Origin: Streptococcus infantis ATCC 700779
GTDB taxonomy: Bacteria; Bacillota; Bacilli; Lactobacillales; Streptococcaceae
Reading direction: 5' to 3'
NCBI RefSeq assembly: GCF_000187465.1
Contig: NZ_GL732439.1
Span: 982,105-1,046,104, forward strand
Length of the DNA: 64,000 bases
Position numbers and translations under genes: made by a program. The notes beneath the pieces are model-generated. The model had not been told where the DNA came from. It saw only the letters and a program-made list of their open reading frames with translations, and ran no database searches. Below are positions 38,901-48,436 of the stretch, piece after piece; the stretch's first letter is position 1; every line of letters starts with the position of its first letter.

Positions 38901-38966
38901 TTTATTAAATGATATTGATTATAAATTTAAAATATATTTTTGATTAGAAAAATTAGAGTATTCTTA

Positions 38967-40247
38967 TTAATTTTCTATTATCCTTATCTTTGGTCGTAAG
39001 TATTTCTCCCAAGGGATTCGGTCCAGCATTTTAGCAAAACCAAATGCCAAGTAAGCAGTCACCAAAAGAAAAGGTATAGCCTCTAATGATTGACCAGTGA
39101 ACCCCATTACCAATCCAGTTGCAGACAGGGGTGCCTTCAAGGTCACAGCTAAAAAGCAAACCGAACCTAATAGTAAGACTGCTGGCTGGTTGCCACCTCC
39201 TAGAATCATGGTCAAGAGTGCAGCTCCTGCAATCCCCAAGGCAAAAGATGGAGTCAAGGTACCGCCATAGGCACCTGCCCAAAGGGTGACTAAAACGACC
39301 GTGGCTTTCAAGACAAATAAGAGGATTACCGTCTTGGCATTACTACCGTTTAAAATCTCCTGAGCCATCATACGCCCGTTACCAAGTAGATGAGGCAAAT
39401 GGCTAGCCAATCCAACAAGGAAAAGGAATGTTACAGGCAGAGTATAGAGTATCCGCTTGTCCTTTATTCTCTTTGAAGAAACTTGTTTGTTGAAGCGACT
39501 AAAAAGCCAAGCGAGTGGAGTCAGGAAAAGAACTAATAGGGGAACAAGCCACATATCACCTAGTGCCCAAATCATGGCTGGAATCTGGTAGAGAGCATGA
39601 TCTGAAACAACAAAGCCTGCTGTAAAGGCTGATACATATGTAGTCAGACCGACCAAGAAAAAACGTTTGACAGATAAAGCAATTCCCAAGGTTTCAAAAA
39701 CGAAAAACACACTCGTTAACGGAACCTGATAGACAGCCGCTAAACCCGCACCAGCTCCACAGGCAATGAGAAAGATTTGGTCCTTCACGGAGAGAGAAAA
39801 AATATTGGCAATAGGTCTTGCAAATAAAGCTCCAATCTCCCGCGGCGCAGCTTCCTTACCGATAGGCGCTCCTCCTCCAACTGCAACAATCTGCCAAATT
39901 GAATGAACTAGCTGTTTTAAAAAATGAAGTTTGTATTGTGATGTTTCATCTTTCATCTGCGCTTTGATGGAAAAAATCTTTGCATTTCTTTGCAAGGAAT
40001 ACCAGACCAAGGCAGAACTGACACCCACGATGATTAAACTGAAGCCTATTCGTGATGAGGCAACACCATCTGTCAAGAATCCAGTGTTATGCTCTGTCTG
40101 ACCAAAAGCAATCCCTTCAACCAGCTCTAAAAGATAATGGAGCAAAATTCCGAATATACCTGAAACTAGCCCTAGCATGATGACCGCTAGAACTAATTTG
40201 AGGTTATATGGGATCTTCTGAAGACTCCTCCTCAACTCATGTATCAT
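38967..40247 (-). CDS. ClC family chloride channel or antiporter
   Basis: A 426-aa membrane protein with about ten hydrophobic segments. The ClC selectivity motifs are recognisable: GGGAPIGKEAAPREIGALFA (GKEAAP replaces the usual GREGP), AGLAAVYQVPLTSVFFVFE, and GGTLTPSFALGIAG near the C-terminus. It probably moves chloride or fluoride in exchange for protons. It lies between deoD and punA with a 2-base gap to punA. No cytoplasmic CBS domain is present. Confidence 0.9.
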   Translation of the reverse strand: MIHELRRSLQKIPYNLKLVLAVIMLGLVSGIFGILLHYLLELVEGIAFGQTEHNTGFLTDGVASSRIGFSLIIVGVSSALVWYSLQRNAKIFSIKAQMKDETSQYKLHFLKQLVHSIWQIVAVGGGAPIGKEAAPREIGALFARPIANIFSLSVKDQIFLIACGAGAGLAAVYQVPLTSVFFVFETLGIALSVKRFFLVGLTTYVSAFTAGFVVSDHALYQIPAMIWALGDMWLVPLLVLFLTPLAWLFSRFNKQVSSKRIKDKRILYTLPVTFLFLVGLASHLPHLLGNGRMMAQEILNGSNAKTVILLFVLKATVVLVTLWAGAYGGTLTPSFALGIAGAALLTMILGGGNQPAVLLLGSVCFLAVTLKAPLSATGLVMGFTGQSLEAIPFLLVTAYLAFGFAKMLDRIPWEKYLRPKIRIIEN

Positions 40248-40249
40248 GA

Positions 40250-41059
40250 TTATAATTCAGCAAGAATCGCTTTCAGCAATCCTTTGAAGTCGCCTTTGAC
40301 GCGTTCTGTCACTTCCACTACTTCTTCGTGGTTGAGTTCTTCTTGGAAACCAGCAGCATGGTTAGTGATACATGAAATTCCTAGAACTTTCAAGCCTGAG
40401 TGGGCTGCCACAATAACTTCAGGAACAGTTGACATACCGACAGCATCTGCACCAAGAGTCTTATATGCACGGATTTCAGCTGGAGTTTCATAAGTTGGAC
40501 CTGTCACACCGATATAAACACCATCATCCAGTTTAATGCCCAATTTGTCTGCTACTTGATGAGCAGTCTCACGGTATTCTGGAGTGTAAGCTTTCGACAT
40601 ATCAGGGAAACGCGGACCAAAGTCATCCAAGTTTTCACCAATCAATGGGTTTTGACCAGTCATATTGATGTGGTCAGTAATAGCCATCAAGGTACCAGGA
40701 CCGAAGCCGATACCTCCAGCAGCGTTGGTTACAATCACTCCTTCACATCCCAAAACTTTCATGACACGAACTGGGAAAGTCACCACTTCAAGAGGATTTC
40801 CTTCGTAGAAGTGGAAACGACCTTGAAGAGCCAAGACTTTACGTCCAGCAAGATCACCATAAACCAATTTACCAGCATGTCCGACTACTGTGGATTGACC
40901 CCAGTTTGGAATGTCAGAGTAGTCTACTACGACTGCATTTTCGATTTCTTCAGCCAATTCTCCAAGACCTGATCCAAGGATTAGACCGAACTTAGGTGCT
41001 TGGATTCCCTTGTCTTTCAGGAAGGCAGCTGTTTCATTGATTTTATCTAAAAATGTCAT
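40250..41059 (-). CDS. punA: Purine-nucleoside phosphorylase PunA (trimeric type)
   Basis: PunA splits inosine, guanosine and their deoxy forms. The 269-aa protein has LILGSGLGELAEEI, the phosphate-binding GHAGKLVYGDL and GRFHFYEG, and the substrate-site TGPTYETPAEIRAYKTLGADAVGMSTVPE. It lies in an apparent rpiA-deoB-DUF1697-punA-clc-deoD run for pentose and nucleoside salvage. Confidence 0.96.
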   Translation of the reverse strand: MTFLDKINETAAFLKDKGIQAPKFGLILGSGLGELAEEIENAVVVDYSDIPNWGQSTVVGHAGKLVYGDLAGRKVLALQGRFHFYEGNPLEVVTFPVRVMKVLGCEGVIVTNAAGGIGFGPGTLMAITDHINMTGQNPLIGENLDDFGPRFPDMSKAYTPEYRETAHQVADKLGIKLDDGVYIGVTGPTYETPAEIRAYKTLGADAVGMSTVPEVIVAAHSGLKVLGISCITNHAAGFQEELNHEEVVEVTERVKGDFKGLLKAILAEL

Positions 41060-41074
41060 TGTGTGTCTCCTTTA

Positions 41075-41617
41075 TTAGTTTTTTAGCATTTGACCGATTT
41101 TGTCAAAAGTTTTAGCATTACGAATGGTGATTTGGCGGTAGAAAGGCATCTTGAGTAAGTATTTGTGATAGGCTGTTTCGTAGTATGATTCTTCAGAGAA
41201 TTTCCCCCAGAAAATCCCAAGTCTTCCAAAATGAACGACTTCATCTTCCAGTTCAAAACTGTTCACTTTCTCGATGACTTGATCCACATCCAAGCCCTCA
41301 GTGTAAAAGAGCACATCCTTTCGAGCCATCTCATGATTCCACCAATCAGGAAGATTTCTAAGGTCCTCTTCATAGTCTTCGTAAGACAACAAGGAAAAAC
41401 TCTGAATAAATGGATAACGTCTTTCAAAGAAAGCCTGTAAATTCTCTATTAATTTAGTTCTAGGCACAATGCTATTAAAGAAAATATTGCCACTGTTGAT
41501 GTAGGTTTCAACCTTTTCCAATCCCAACTCTGTCAGTTCTTGACGAAGTTGCGCCATGACAACCTTATTTTTCCCACCGACATTAATGCCCCGAACAAGT
41601 AAAGCATATCGCGTCAT
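41075..41617 (-). CDS. DUF1697 family protein
   Basis: A 180-aa soluble protein with the family start RYALLVRGINVGGKNKVVMAQLRQEL and GLEKVETYINSGNIFF. DUF1697 proteins are common in bacteria; the fold is ferredoxin-like and the function is unknown. It begins one base after deoB ends, so it is co-transcribed with nucleoside salvage genes. Confidence 0.9.
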   Translation of the reverse strand: MTRYALLVRGINVGGKNKVVMAQLRQELTELGLEKVETYINSGNIFFNSIVPRTKLIENLQAFFERRYPFIQSFSLLSYEDYEEDLRNLPDWWNHEMARKDVLFYTEGLDVDQVIEKVNSFELEDEVVHFGRLGIFWGKFSEESYYETAYHKYLLKMPFYRQITIRNAKTFDKIGQMLKN

Positions 41618-41618
41618 C

Positions 41619-42830
41619 TTATACCAATTTATCTAAGAAACTTTCACCTATCATGGCTTTTTCAACACCAAAGTTCTCTGCAATCGTTGCTGAGATGTCA
41701 GCGAAGTGTCCAACTGGAATTAATCCATTGCCTTTAAAGGATGGACTGTATGCCAAAAGTGGAATATATTCACGAGTATGGTCAGTACCAGCGTAGGTTG
41801 GGTCATTTCCGTGGTCAGCAGTAATCAAAAGAAGATCGTCTTCTCTCATTGCTGCCATAATTTCTGGTAAGCGCTCATCAAACTCATGCAAACAATCACG
41901 ATAGCCGTGTGGATCACGACGGTGTCCATATAAAGCATCAAAGTCTACCAAGTTTGTGAAGGAGAACCCTTTTTCAAATTCAGGAAGTCCCATAGTCTTC
42001 AATAGTGTATCAATTCCATGACTATTTGACTTATTGTGACCCATATCGTGGTTGATACCAGCACCGTTGAAGATATCGTTGATCTTACCAACTGCATAGG
42101 TGTCGATACCAGCTTCATTCAATTTGTCCAATACAGTTGGAGCAAATGGAGATACAGCCAAGTCACGACGGTTAGCCGTACGAGTGAAGTTTCCAGGCTC
42201 ACCAACATAAGGACGAGCAATGATACGACCTAGAAGAGCTGGCCGTTCCAAAGTGATGGAACGAGCATATTCACAGATACGGTAGAGTTCATCCAAAGGA
42301 ATGATGTCTTCGTGAGCTGCGATTTGAAGAACTGGGTCAGCTGATGTATAGATGATCAACTCGCCAGTTTCCATTTGGCGTGGTCCGAAGTCATCGATAA
42401 CAGCTGTTCCTGAGTATGGTTTGTTGGCTTCGCGGATGACCTTGCGACCTGAGAATTCTTCGATTTTTGTCAAGATTTCTTCTGGGAATCCATTCCAGAA
42501 AGTATCGAAAGGTTCAGTGATATTGAGCCCCATGATTTCCCAGTGACCTGTCATGGTATCTTTACCTAGAGATACCTCTTCAAGCTTAGTCGCATAACCT
42601 GTTGGATTGCTCTCAGCTGGAACAGTCTTCAAGGCTTGTTCACGAGGGATGTTTCCAAGACCAAGTTTTGCCATGTTTGGTACATTCAAACCTACTGATT
42701 TTGAAATGTGTCCAAGCGTGTCTGATGCTCCATCAGGTACACCAGCGTTGACAAAGTTATGAGCATCTGGTGCTGCACCGATTCCTACAGAATCTAGTAC
42801 CACCAAGTGAATACGATTAAATTTTGGCAT
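41619..42830 (-). CDS. deoB: Phosphopentomutase
   Basis: DeoB interconverts ribose- or deoxyribose-1-phosphate and the 5-phosphates, linking the phosphorylases to DeoC and the pentose pathway. The 403-aa alkaline-phosphatase-fold enzyme has the metal sites [26 protein letters not shown] (with the catalytic Thr) and [21 protein letters not shown]. Start at 42830 ([11 protein letters not shown]). Confidence 0.96.
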   Translation of the reverse strand: MPKFNRIHLVVLDSVGIGAAPDAHNFVNAGVPDGASDTLGHISKSVGLNVPNMAKLGLGNIPREQALKTVPAESNPTGYATKLEEVSLGKDTMTGHWEIMGLNITEPFDTFWNGFPEEILTKIEEFSGRKVIREANKPYSGTAVIDDFGPRQMETGELIIYTSADPVLQIAAHEDIIPLDELYRICEYARSITLERPALLGRIIARPYVGEPGNFTRTANRRDLAVSPFAPTVLDKLNEAGIDTYAVGKINDIFNGAGINHDMGHNKSNSHGIDTLLKTMGLPEFEKGFSFTNLVDFDALYGHRRDPHGYRDCLHEFDERLPEIMAAMREDDLLLITADHGNDPTYAGTDHTREYIPLLAYSPSFKGNGLIPVGHFADISATIAENFGVEKAMIGESFLDKLV

Positions 42831-42852
42831 AGTGTGTCTCCTTTTATTTTGA

Positions 42853-43536
42853 TTATTTTGCTTTTGTTGAAGTTAAAATCTGAACGCCCTCTTGTCCAGC
42901 AACGATGACCTTATCCACCATTTGGTTAAACAATCCATGCTCGACGACACCAACAACATGGTCCAATTCTTGTCCAAGAGCAATTGGGTCTTCAATCACT
43001 TCCAAGGCGAGGTCAATGATAAAGTTCTGCATATCCGTCACAAAACGTTGGCCATCCTTTTCGCGGAAGCTCGGTTTATAGCTAGCTCGCTCAAATCGAC
43101 GGAAGACCTGTTCGGCACCATATTGAACAACTTCTACTGGTAATTTAAAGGCACCGAGTTTCTCTACTAGCTTACTTTCATCAACTACCCAGATATATTC
43201 TTTAGATGGAGTTGCGACAACCTTTTCCATGAGAAGGGCCCCACCACCGCCTTTGATTCCGTTAAACTGACTGTCTACTTCATCTGCACCATCAACTGTC
43301 AGGTCTACAAAGTCCACTTGATCAATTGACTTAAGAGGAATATTGAGTCCTTCTGCCTGCTTGCTGGTCACACTAGAAGTCGTTACAGCTGTAATCTGCA
43401 AGCCCTCTTCCTTGATACGACGACCTATTTCTTCTACGAAATAGTAGGCAGTTGAGCCTGTTCCAAGCCCGACAACCATACCATCTTTGACGAACTCGGC
43501 AGCTTTAATCCCTGCCATTTTTTTCAGATTTTCCAC
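42853..43536 (-). CDS. rpiA: Ribose-5-phosphate isomerase A
   Basis: RpiA interconverts ribose-5-phosphate and ribulose-5-phosphate. The 227-aa protein has [16 protein letters not shown], the catalytic region [11 protein letters not shown] and [15 protein letters not shown]. The start is GTG at 43536, following GGAGGTGTATAA. It is the first gene of the deoB cluster. Confidence 0.96.
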   Translation of the reverse strand: MENLKKMAGIKAAEFVKDGMVVGLGTGSTAYYFVEEIGRRIKEEGLQITAVTTSSVTSKQAEGLNIPLKSIDQVDFVDLTVDGADEVDSQFNGIKGGGGALLMEKVVATPSKEYIWVVDESKLVEKLGAFKLPVEVVQYGAEQVFRRFERASYKPSFREKDGQRFVTDMQNFIIDLALEVIEDPIALGQELDHVVGVVEHGLFNQMVDKVIVAGQEGVQILTSTKAK

Positions 43537-43564
43537 TTATACACCTCCAAATAGAGCTACTTCT

Positions 43565-43570
43565 ATTATA
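43565..43570 (-). promoter_or_regulatory. rpiA-deoB promoter
   Basis: TGATATAAT on the minus strand is a perfect extended -10. A leader of about 25 bases carries GGAGG. Confidence 0.65.
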
Positions 43571-43605
43571 TCATGAATACGCTTCAAATTCATCCTTGTA
43601 CTAGA

Positions 43606-43633
43606 AAAACCCGAACATTTTATTTCGGGTTTT
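43606..43633 (-). terminator. Terminator of the U32 protein gene
   Basis: AAAACCCGAA and TTCGGGTTTT form a 10-bp stem with an 8-nt loop, followed by T-rich sequence on the minus strand. Confidence 0.85.
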
Positions 43634-43640
43634 GTGATGT

Positions 43641-44570
43641 TTATTTAACCATATCAGGGTCATAGTCATAAAATCCAGTATCCAAGAAACGATTTTTAGG
43701 ATGGAGCTTGCGAACTTCTTCATCAAGCAAGAAGGCCTGGTCATGAGTAAAGTTCCCTTCTTGAATCAAATTGCGCGCTTGTATAAAGAGTTTTGCAATT
43801 TCTACAAAATTTTGGCCTGGAGTGTAGAGACCTTCCAGTTTCCAGTGGGTAAATCCATGTTCTACCAACTCAGTCAACTTGGTCATCAAATCAAGGTCAT
43901 TGTTAGCAAAGATATGAGTTCCATGATTGTCTTCAAAAATAGAATAATGGCTCTCTGGGTCACTTGGCTCAGCCAAGAACAAGTCACGTTGACGAGATTT
44001 TTCATCATCAATCTGTGTGAAATTGTAGTAGTTTTGCAAGAGCGGACGCTTCGAATGGTGGATAACACTAGCACCGTATACCAAGATCTCAGCAGGAATT
44101 TCTAAAATTTCAGGCATTTTGAAAAGTTCTGCAGATGGGATTTCACGCGCCAAAACTGCTTCTGACGCTCCTGCTTTTTGTCCCCAGAAGTTAATCTGAC
44201 GACTGCTTGTGACCATGGTTGACGCATCGTAAATCGTTTTGAAAGAATAGTTATCACGGTTAACCACATAAAAGACACCTGCGTCCCCAACTGTGATATA
44301 GTCCGTTTTGATTTCTTCTAAAAAGTCCAAGAATGGCTTGATACGGTCCATCATGTCTTGGTGCATAAGAGCATTGACCGCAACGATTAATTCCTTACCG
44401 GCATCATGAACAATTTTTGAGATTTCACGCAATTCTTCATGACTAAAGGTCGTTGGCAAACGAAGACCAAAATCTTTCTCACCGACATAAATGCGGTCGA
44501 CACCAGCTTCAAGTAGCTGTTTTACTTGTTCAATACTTTCAGCAGTTGCTGTAATGATAATCTTTTCCAT
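43641..44570 (-). CDS. U32 family protein, tRNA 5-hydroxyuridine synthesis TrhP-like
   Basis: A 309-aa peptidase U32 family protein. It resembles B. subtilis YrrN (TrhP1), one of the prephenate-dependent factors for 5-hydroxyuridine at tRNA position 34. Visible features are the TIM-barrel strand GVDRIYVGEKDFGLRLP, VAVNALMHQDMMDR and the tail FLDTGFYDYDPDMVK. Usually a second U32 gene (YrrO/TrhP2) accompanies it, but none is in this window. Older annotations call such proteins collagenase-like peptidases. Confidence 0.8.
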   Translation of the reverse strand: MEKIIITATAESIEQVKQLLEAGVDRIYVGEKDFGLRLPTTFSHEELREISKIVHDAGKELIVAVNALMHQDMMDRIKPFLDFLEEIKTDYITVGDAGVFYVVNRDNYSFKTIYDASTMVTSSRQINFWGQKAGASEAVLAREIPSAELFKMPEILEIPAEILVYGASVIHHSKRPLLQNYYNFTQIDDEKSRQRDLFLAEPSDPESHYSIFEDNHGTHIFANNDLDLMTKLTELVEHGFTHWKLEGLYTPGQNFVEIAKLFIQARNLIQEGNFTHDQAFLLDEEVRKLHPKNRFLDTGFYDYDPDMVK

Positions 44571-44640
44571 AGAGAAAATTATACCACATTTCCAAAAAAT
44601 CAGCTATATAGAAAAGTGGATCTTGTTAGTCCAAATTTTA

Positions 44641-44676
44641 AAAAAAGTGAACCGTACCAATAACAGTTCACTTTTT
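44641..44676 (-). terminator. Terminator of the HrtAB-like operon
   Basis: AAAAAGTGAAC pairs with GTTCACTTTTT across a 13-nt loop and a T-rich stretch follows on the minus strand, five bases past the ATPase stop. Confidence 0.8.
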
Positions 44677-44680
44677 AGAT

Positions 44681-45361
44681 TTATGCTTGTGTCTTTTCAA
44701 CAAGTCGTCCGTCATTCATCACATAAATACGGTCAACCTTATCTAGTAAGCGAGTATCATGTGTGATCATGACAACACCCCTGCCTTGCTCATGGGCAAT
44801 TGAAGCCAGCATATCCGTAACCTGGTAAGCACGTTGTGTATCCAAGCTAGCTGTCGGCTCATCTGCAAGCACGATACTAGGATTATTATAAAGGGCTCTA
44901 GCAATTGCAGCTCGTTGGCGTTCACCACCAGAGAGAGCTTTGGGGTAGTGATTTTGAACCTTTTCCAAATCCAACAAACTAAATAACTCTTGTCGGTTAC
45001 TTTTTACAGATTTCTTTTTATCCAAACGATCAATTAAATCTAGTTGCTCCTTTACTGTTAAAAATGGAATCAGATTTGAAGCCTGGAGGATAAAACCAAA
45101 TTCTCTGAAGCGCAAATCCGTTTTTTCTTTTTCAGATAAATGCCCAGTCTCTTTTCCCTTTACCAGAATCTTTCCACTTGAAGCTTCTTGAAGTTGGCCT
45201 AGAGTCGTTAAAAAAGTTGTTTTACCTGATCCAGAAGGCCCCACAATTGCTACAAACTCCCCAGCGTTTAGCTGAAAATTGGTCTCATGGAGAGCTGTAA
45301 CTTTCATATTGCCTTCGCCATAAGTTTTTGTCACTTGAATCATCTCAATTAATGTCGTCAT
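44681..45361 (-). CDS. ABC exporter ATP-binding protein (HrtA/LolD-like)
   Basis: A 226-aa ATPase of the MacB/LolD type. Walker A GPSGSGKTTFLTTLG, signature ALSGGERQR, Walker B IVLADEPTASLDT and VVMITHDTRL are present. It pairs with the FtsX-type permease 13 bases upstream, which together resemble heme or antimicrobial exporters such as HrtAB. No membrane-fusion protein gene accompanies them. The substrate is unknown. Confidence 0.88.
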   Translation of the reverse strand: MTTLIEMIQVTKTYGEGNMKVTALHETNFQLNAGEFVAIVGPSGSGKTTFLTTLGQLQEASSGKILVKGKETGHLSEKEKTDLRFREFGFILQASNLIPFLTVKEQLDLIDRLDKKKSVKSNRQELFSLLDLEKVQNHYPKALSGGERQRAAIARALYNNPSIVLADEPTASLDTQRAYQVTDMLASIAHEQGRGVVMITHDTRLLDKVDRIYVMNDGRLVEKTQA

Positions 45362-45374
45362 ATCATTCTCCTTA

Positions 45375-46430
45375 TCATTCTGCGATCGCTGTAATTGGAT
45401 CTACTTTAAGTAGACGCGGAAGCGAAATGGCGCCACCTAGTAGTGCCATCAAGCAAATGACCAGGCTTAACACAAAGTATGCTAACCAACTAGGGTAGAA
45501 AAAGAAGGTTGCAGGTAAGACTAAAATGACAGCCCAAATGGCTAATAAAGCCAATCCTATACCCAAACCAGATAAAAGAAAGATTTGGCAGAAAAGGGAC
45601 CATACGATGGATTTTATCTGAATCCCTTGCGCTCGCATAATTCCATAGAGGCCTAATTTTTGAATGGTAATGATGTAGATAAAAATTCCTACAATCAGAC
45701 CTGTAATGACAATCATAGCTAGAATCATTCCTGAGAATACATTGACCTGAGGGGTATAGCCAGGAATTTTCGAAATCATTTTTTGAATAGAAATCTGCTT
45801 CAAACCATCGCCAGTCACTTCTACATCATTTTGCAATACCAATGCAGAGATCGAACGATTGCCTTTTGTTGTTCCTTGTAAATCCCAATACGTTGTTAAA
45901 CTTGTAAAGACAACAGGCTCCGTGAAAAATTTATTTTCTCTGGTCAAACCTACAATCTTAAAACTTGTCTCACTTCCGTTGAGTTGAATAGCGTCCCCGA
46001 GTTTGATGCCGTAATTTTCAAAAGACTGATCCACTACCACTTCTTGGTCATTTTCTGGGTAACGCCCTTCAATCAAGCTTGGCGAGATAAAACTGTCCCA
46101 CTCTTGACCAAAAATAGAGACATTCATCTTGTCACTACTATTAACAAGGTTTGTCACCGCAAACATGTAGCTTAGGGGAACAGAATCCTCAGACACTTTA
46201 TCTTTGTAGTCTTTCTCTGGTATAAAGGATGCAGTCAAATTATCATTTGCATAATCAGATAGCACAACTCCTGTTGCTTGCCAATTATCAATAGCAGCCC
46301 TGTTATTTCGAACAAGCCCGAGAGCCAAACTGGTCATAAAAAAGACCATAAAAGCAATGAGAAAAATGGTTGTTAGAATTAAACTGTAACGCAGTTTATT
46401 CTGTAAAATTTCTTTGATAGCAAGATACAT
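45375..46430 (-). CDS. ABC exporter permease (FtsX/HrtB-like)
   Basis: A 351-aa permease with an N-terminal membrane segment (about residues 16-38), a large extracellular domain (about 40-235) and three more segments near the C-terminus (about 235-265, 280-305 and 310-335), the four-TM FtsX/MacB plan. The C-terminal LPRLLKVDPITAIAE is typical. It follows a 370-base leader with its own strong promoter and a possible leader peptide. Confidence 0.88.
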   Translation of the reverse strand: MYLAIKEILQNKLRYSLILTTIFLIAFMVFFMTSLALGLVRNNRAAIDNWQATGVVLSDYANDNLTASFIPEKDYKDKVSEDSVPLSYMFAVTNLVNSSDKMNVSIFGQEWDSFISPSLIEGRYPENDQEVVVDQSFENYGIKLGDAIQLNGSETSFKIVGLTRENKFFTEPVVFTSLTTYWDLQGTTKGNRSISALVLQNDVEVTGDGLKQISIQKMISKIPGYTPQVNVFSGMILAMIVITGLIVGIFIYIITIQKLGLYGIMRAQGIQIKSIVWSLFCQIFLLSGLGIGLALLAIWAVILVLPATFFFYPSWLAYFVLSLVICLMALLGGAISLPRLLKVDPITAIAE

Positions 46431-46548
46431 GCCAATCTCCTTTAAGTATTCTGTTGTCGAGGGAACAAATCACCTCTTTACCATAGCACTAAAGATAGAA
46501 AACTATCTCGTCATGAACAACTAGAATCAATTTAAAAGAATCCTGTCC

Positions 46549-46605
46549 TTACTTCAAAATTGAATTTATTTGCATCTGTGTATGATTTTTATTCGTTTTA
46601 TGCAT
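46549..46605 (-). CDS. Candidate 18-aa leader peptide upstream of the ABC exporter
   Basis: A short frame of 18 codons plus stop (starting MHKTNKNHTQ) begins at an ATG placed seven bases after GAGGGGAAA, a good ribosome site. It lies about 50 bases downstream of the minus-strand promoter. The same frame extends to an ATG at 46662, but that is inside the -10. A regulatory leader is inferred from position; it may not be translated. Confidence 0.35.
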   Translation of the reverse strand: MHKTNKNHTQMQINSILK

Positions 46606-46660
46606 CAAATTTCCCCTCGTTGAAATAAGAGAAAAATAATAAAGTTTAAACGGTTTACTC

Positions 46661-46689
46661 ATCCTATCATTTTCCCAACAGCATGTCAA
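46661..46689 (-). promoter_or_regulatory. Promoter of the HrtAB-like operon
   Basis: A perfect TTGACA (46684-46689) and TAGGAT (46661-46666) are separated by 17 bases on the minus strand, with the extended TG (TGATAGGAT). This leaves an untranslated leader of about 220 bases before the permease. Confidence 0.65.
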
Positions 46690-46767
46690 GAAAACCGAAA
46701 TTGGCCTTGATAACAGATTTTATGCAATTTGTAACAATCCTGTAATAATTCTCTCTTTAAAAAATGA

Positions 46768-46773
46768 TAAAAT
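46768..46773 (+). promoter_or_regulatory. Promoter of the DUF3270 gene
   Basis: TGATAAAAT is an extended -10 with one mismatch. The leader is about 20 bases and contains AAGGAGAG before the ATG at 46800. Confidence 0.55.
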
Positions 46774-46799
46774 AGTAATGTACTGTTAAGGAGAGAAAT

Positions 46800-47075
46800 A
46801 TGCCCGCAAGAAAACTACACCCGTATGAGTTAGAACAAGAAAGTATAAAAACTGCTCAGTTTCAAGATTATGTCCCAGAAAATACTTCTGTTGCTAGTGT
46901 AAAGGAAGTCCTATTTTTTGCAAACATTGCTTGCTTCTGTATCTTTTTAGCTATCTTTAGCTTTATGTTCTTATCGCTTAAATTGAACACTGTTTTATCA
47001 TTTGCTTTGGCTATCGGCCTCAGTCTTGTAGCTTTACAATTTCAGCGCACTTTTATCAAGAAAAAATTCAAATAA
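46800..47075 (+). CDS. DUF3270-type small membrane protein
   Basis: A 91-aa protein with a hydrophilic N-terminus (about 35 residues) and two membrane segments (about 37-56 and 60-79), ending in a basic tail FIKKKFK. It fits the streptococcal DUF3270 family as I remember it. It lies convergent with ciaH and shares its terminator. Function unknown. Confidence 0.8.
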   Translation: MPARKLHPYELEQESIKTAQFQDYVPENTSVASVKEVLFFANIACFCIFLAIFSFMFLSLKLNTVLSFALAIGLSLVALQFQRTFIKKKFK

Positions 47076-47104
47076 AAACCTTCGATGAATCGAAGGTTTT
47101 TTTA
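47075..47104. terminator. Bidirectional terminator between the DUF3270 gene and ciaH
   Basis: AAAACCTTCGAT pairs with ATCGAAGGTTTT over a 2-nt loop and is flanked by T-runs on both strands. It overlaps the ciaH stop codon. Confidence 0.88.
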
Positions 47105-48436
47105 TTTATTCTTTCGTTTTGATGGTGTTGTGATAGCTATCTTGACTTCAAAAATTGTTCCGTTAGGTTTGTTATCTTTCACGCTGATAGAGCCTTTTAA
47201 GGCATCGACGATCTGCTTAGCTAAAGACAAGCCTAAACCGAAACCACCCTTTTGCCGTGTACGTGCCTTATCCACGCGATAAAAACGATCAAAGATTTTC
47301 TTTTTATCGGCTGCAGAAATACCGATCCCATTATCAGCTACCGTTAGATAGAGGCTTCGTTCTTTCGTTGAAATCTCAAAATATATCTCTCCTTCTTCTT
47401 CAGTATACTTGACCGCATTGTCAAACAGAATGGTCATCAATTGCTTGAGGAGGAGTTTATCTGTGATAATGGTGCGATGAACACGATTTTGGAAACGAAA
47501 AACACGATTATTCTCGGACCCAATCATCTCATAGTTAGTAAAGGTTGTATTAAAGAAGTCTGGCTCTACCTCTCCAAACTCAGGCTTGATTCCATCATCT
47601 CTACGTGCCAGATTGAGAAGGTTAGTCGTTAGAAACTTCATATTTCGAACTTCTTCCAAACTAGATGCGATACTCTCACTTGACTCCATAATAGTCGCCT
47701 CTGGTTTTCTAAAAAGAGTTTCCAGACGGTTCTGAAGAACTGCCAACGGAGTTCGTAATTCATGACTGGCATTTTCCACAAAGCTTTTCTGCTTTTGCAT
47801 ACTTTCAAGTAAGGGTTTAACACTGACACGTGCAAGATAGAGACTGGCTAAGATAGATAGAATCCAAAAACTTGCCATCACCACCACGATTAACTGCTCG
47901 TGGTTTTGACTAATTTGCTCTAGTTGGCTTGTGTTAATCAGGATAGCAGCATACTTAATATTAGTCGAAACAGAATCAATATTCATTTCCGTTAAGACCA
48001 CCCGATAAATCTCATCCTGGCCGTAGCTATTCACAACATGAAGTTGTCGGATATGGTTTAAATCCTTTTTATTGAAAGTTATTCTGTCTAATCCCAAAAA
48101 GCGATTGCCAGTCACTAATTGATTCAAATTTGAATCTAGCAAAATCACTTCAGTATTGGAACTCACATTTGGCTTTTTATCAGAAGCTGAAGCGACACTG
48201 CCACTATCTAAATCCTTAACGTCTTCAGTTGCACGATTGACGGCCAATTGAATGATGTCCTGAGGATTGTTGCTGAGAGATAGGAGTTTCTCATCCACCG
48301 ATGTGTAGAGACTGGAGTGCATAACCTGCAATATAATCAAGGTCATGGCAGAGAAAATTAGGGTGAATACTCCAAAATTACGGATAAAGTAGCTAAAATC
48401 TTCTGCGTACCAATTCTTTTTTAATTTCTTAAACAT
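47102..48436 (-). CDS. ciaH: Sensor histidine kinase CiaH
   Basis: CiaH senses cell-envelope conditions and controls CiaR, affecting competence, beta-lactam tolerance and virulence. The 444-aa protein has a first membrane segment at about residues 21-40, an extracellular sensor domain, a second segment at about 182-202, then the H-box [22 protein letters not shown]-box [10 protein letters not shown]1 VADNGIGIS and G2 [14 protein letters not shown]. It overlaps ciaR by eight bases. Confidence 0.97.
   Translation of the reverse strand: MFKKLKKNWYAEDFSYFIRNFGVFTLIFSAMTLIILQVMHSSLYTSVDEKLLSLSNNPQDIIQLAVNRATEDVKDLDSGSVASASDKKPNVSSNTEVILLDSNLNQLVTGNRFLGLDRITFNKKDLNHIRQLHVVNSYGQDEIYRVVLTEMNIDSVSTNIKYAAILINTSQLEQISQNHEQLIVVVMASFWILSILASLYLARVSVKPLLESMQKQKSFVENASHELRTPLAVLQNRLETLFRKPEATIMESSESIASSLEEVRNMKFLTTNLLNLARRDDGIKPEFGEVEPDFFNTTFTNYEMIGSENNRVFRFQNRVHRTIITDKLLLKQLMTILFDNAVKYTEEEGEIYFEISTKERSLYLTVADNGIGISAADKKKIFDRFYRVDKARTRQKGGFGLGLSLAKQIVDALKGSISVKDNKPNGTIFEVKIAITTPSKRKNK

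Larger units (their letters stand above)
46431..46799. other. Divergent intergenic region of the HrtB-like gene
   Basis: This 369-base gap has no long gene. It contains, on the minus strand, a promoter at 46661-46689, a candidate 18-aa leader peptide at 46549-46605 and a hairpin GATAG-AAAA-CTATC at 46494-46507. On the plus strand it has the promoter of the DUF3270 gene. The palindrome GTTTAAAC lies at 46644-46651 close to the minus-strand transcription start. Confidence 0.6.

Noticed and set aside
18295..38966. BOX, RUP or SPRITE pneumococcal repeats as an explanation for the parC/deoD elements
   Set aside because: The characteristic sequences I remember for BOX and RUP are not present. SPRITE cannot be fully excluded from memory, so a database comparison is needed.
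46606..46662. Longer 37-codon version of the leader peptide
   Set aside because: Its ATG lies inside the predicted -10, upstream of the transcription start.
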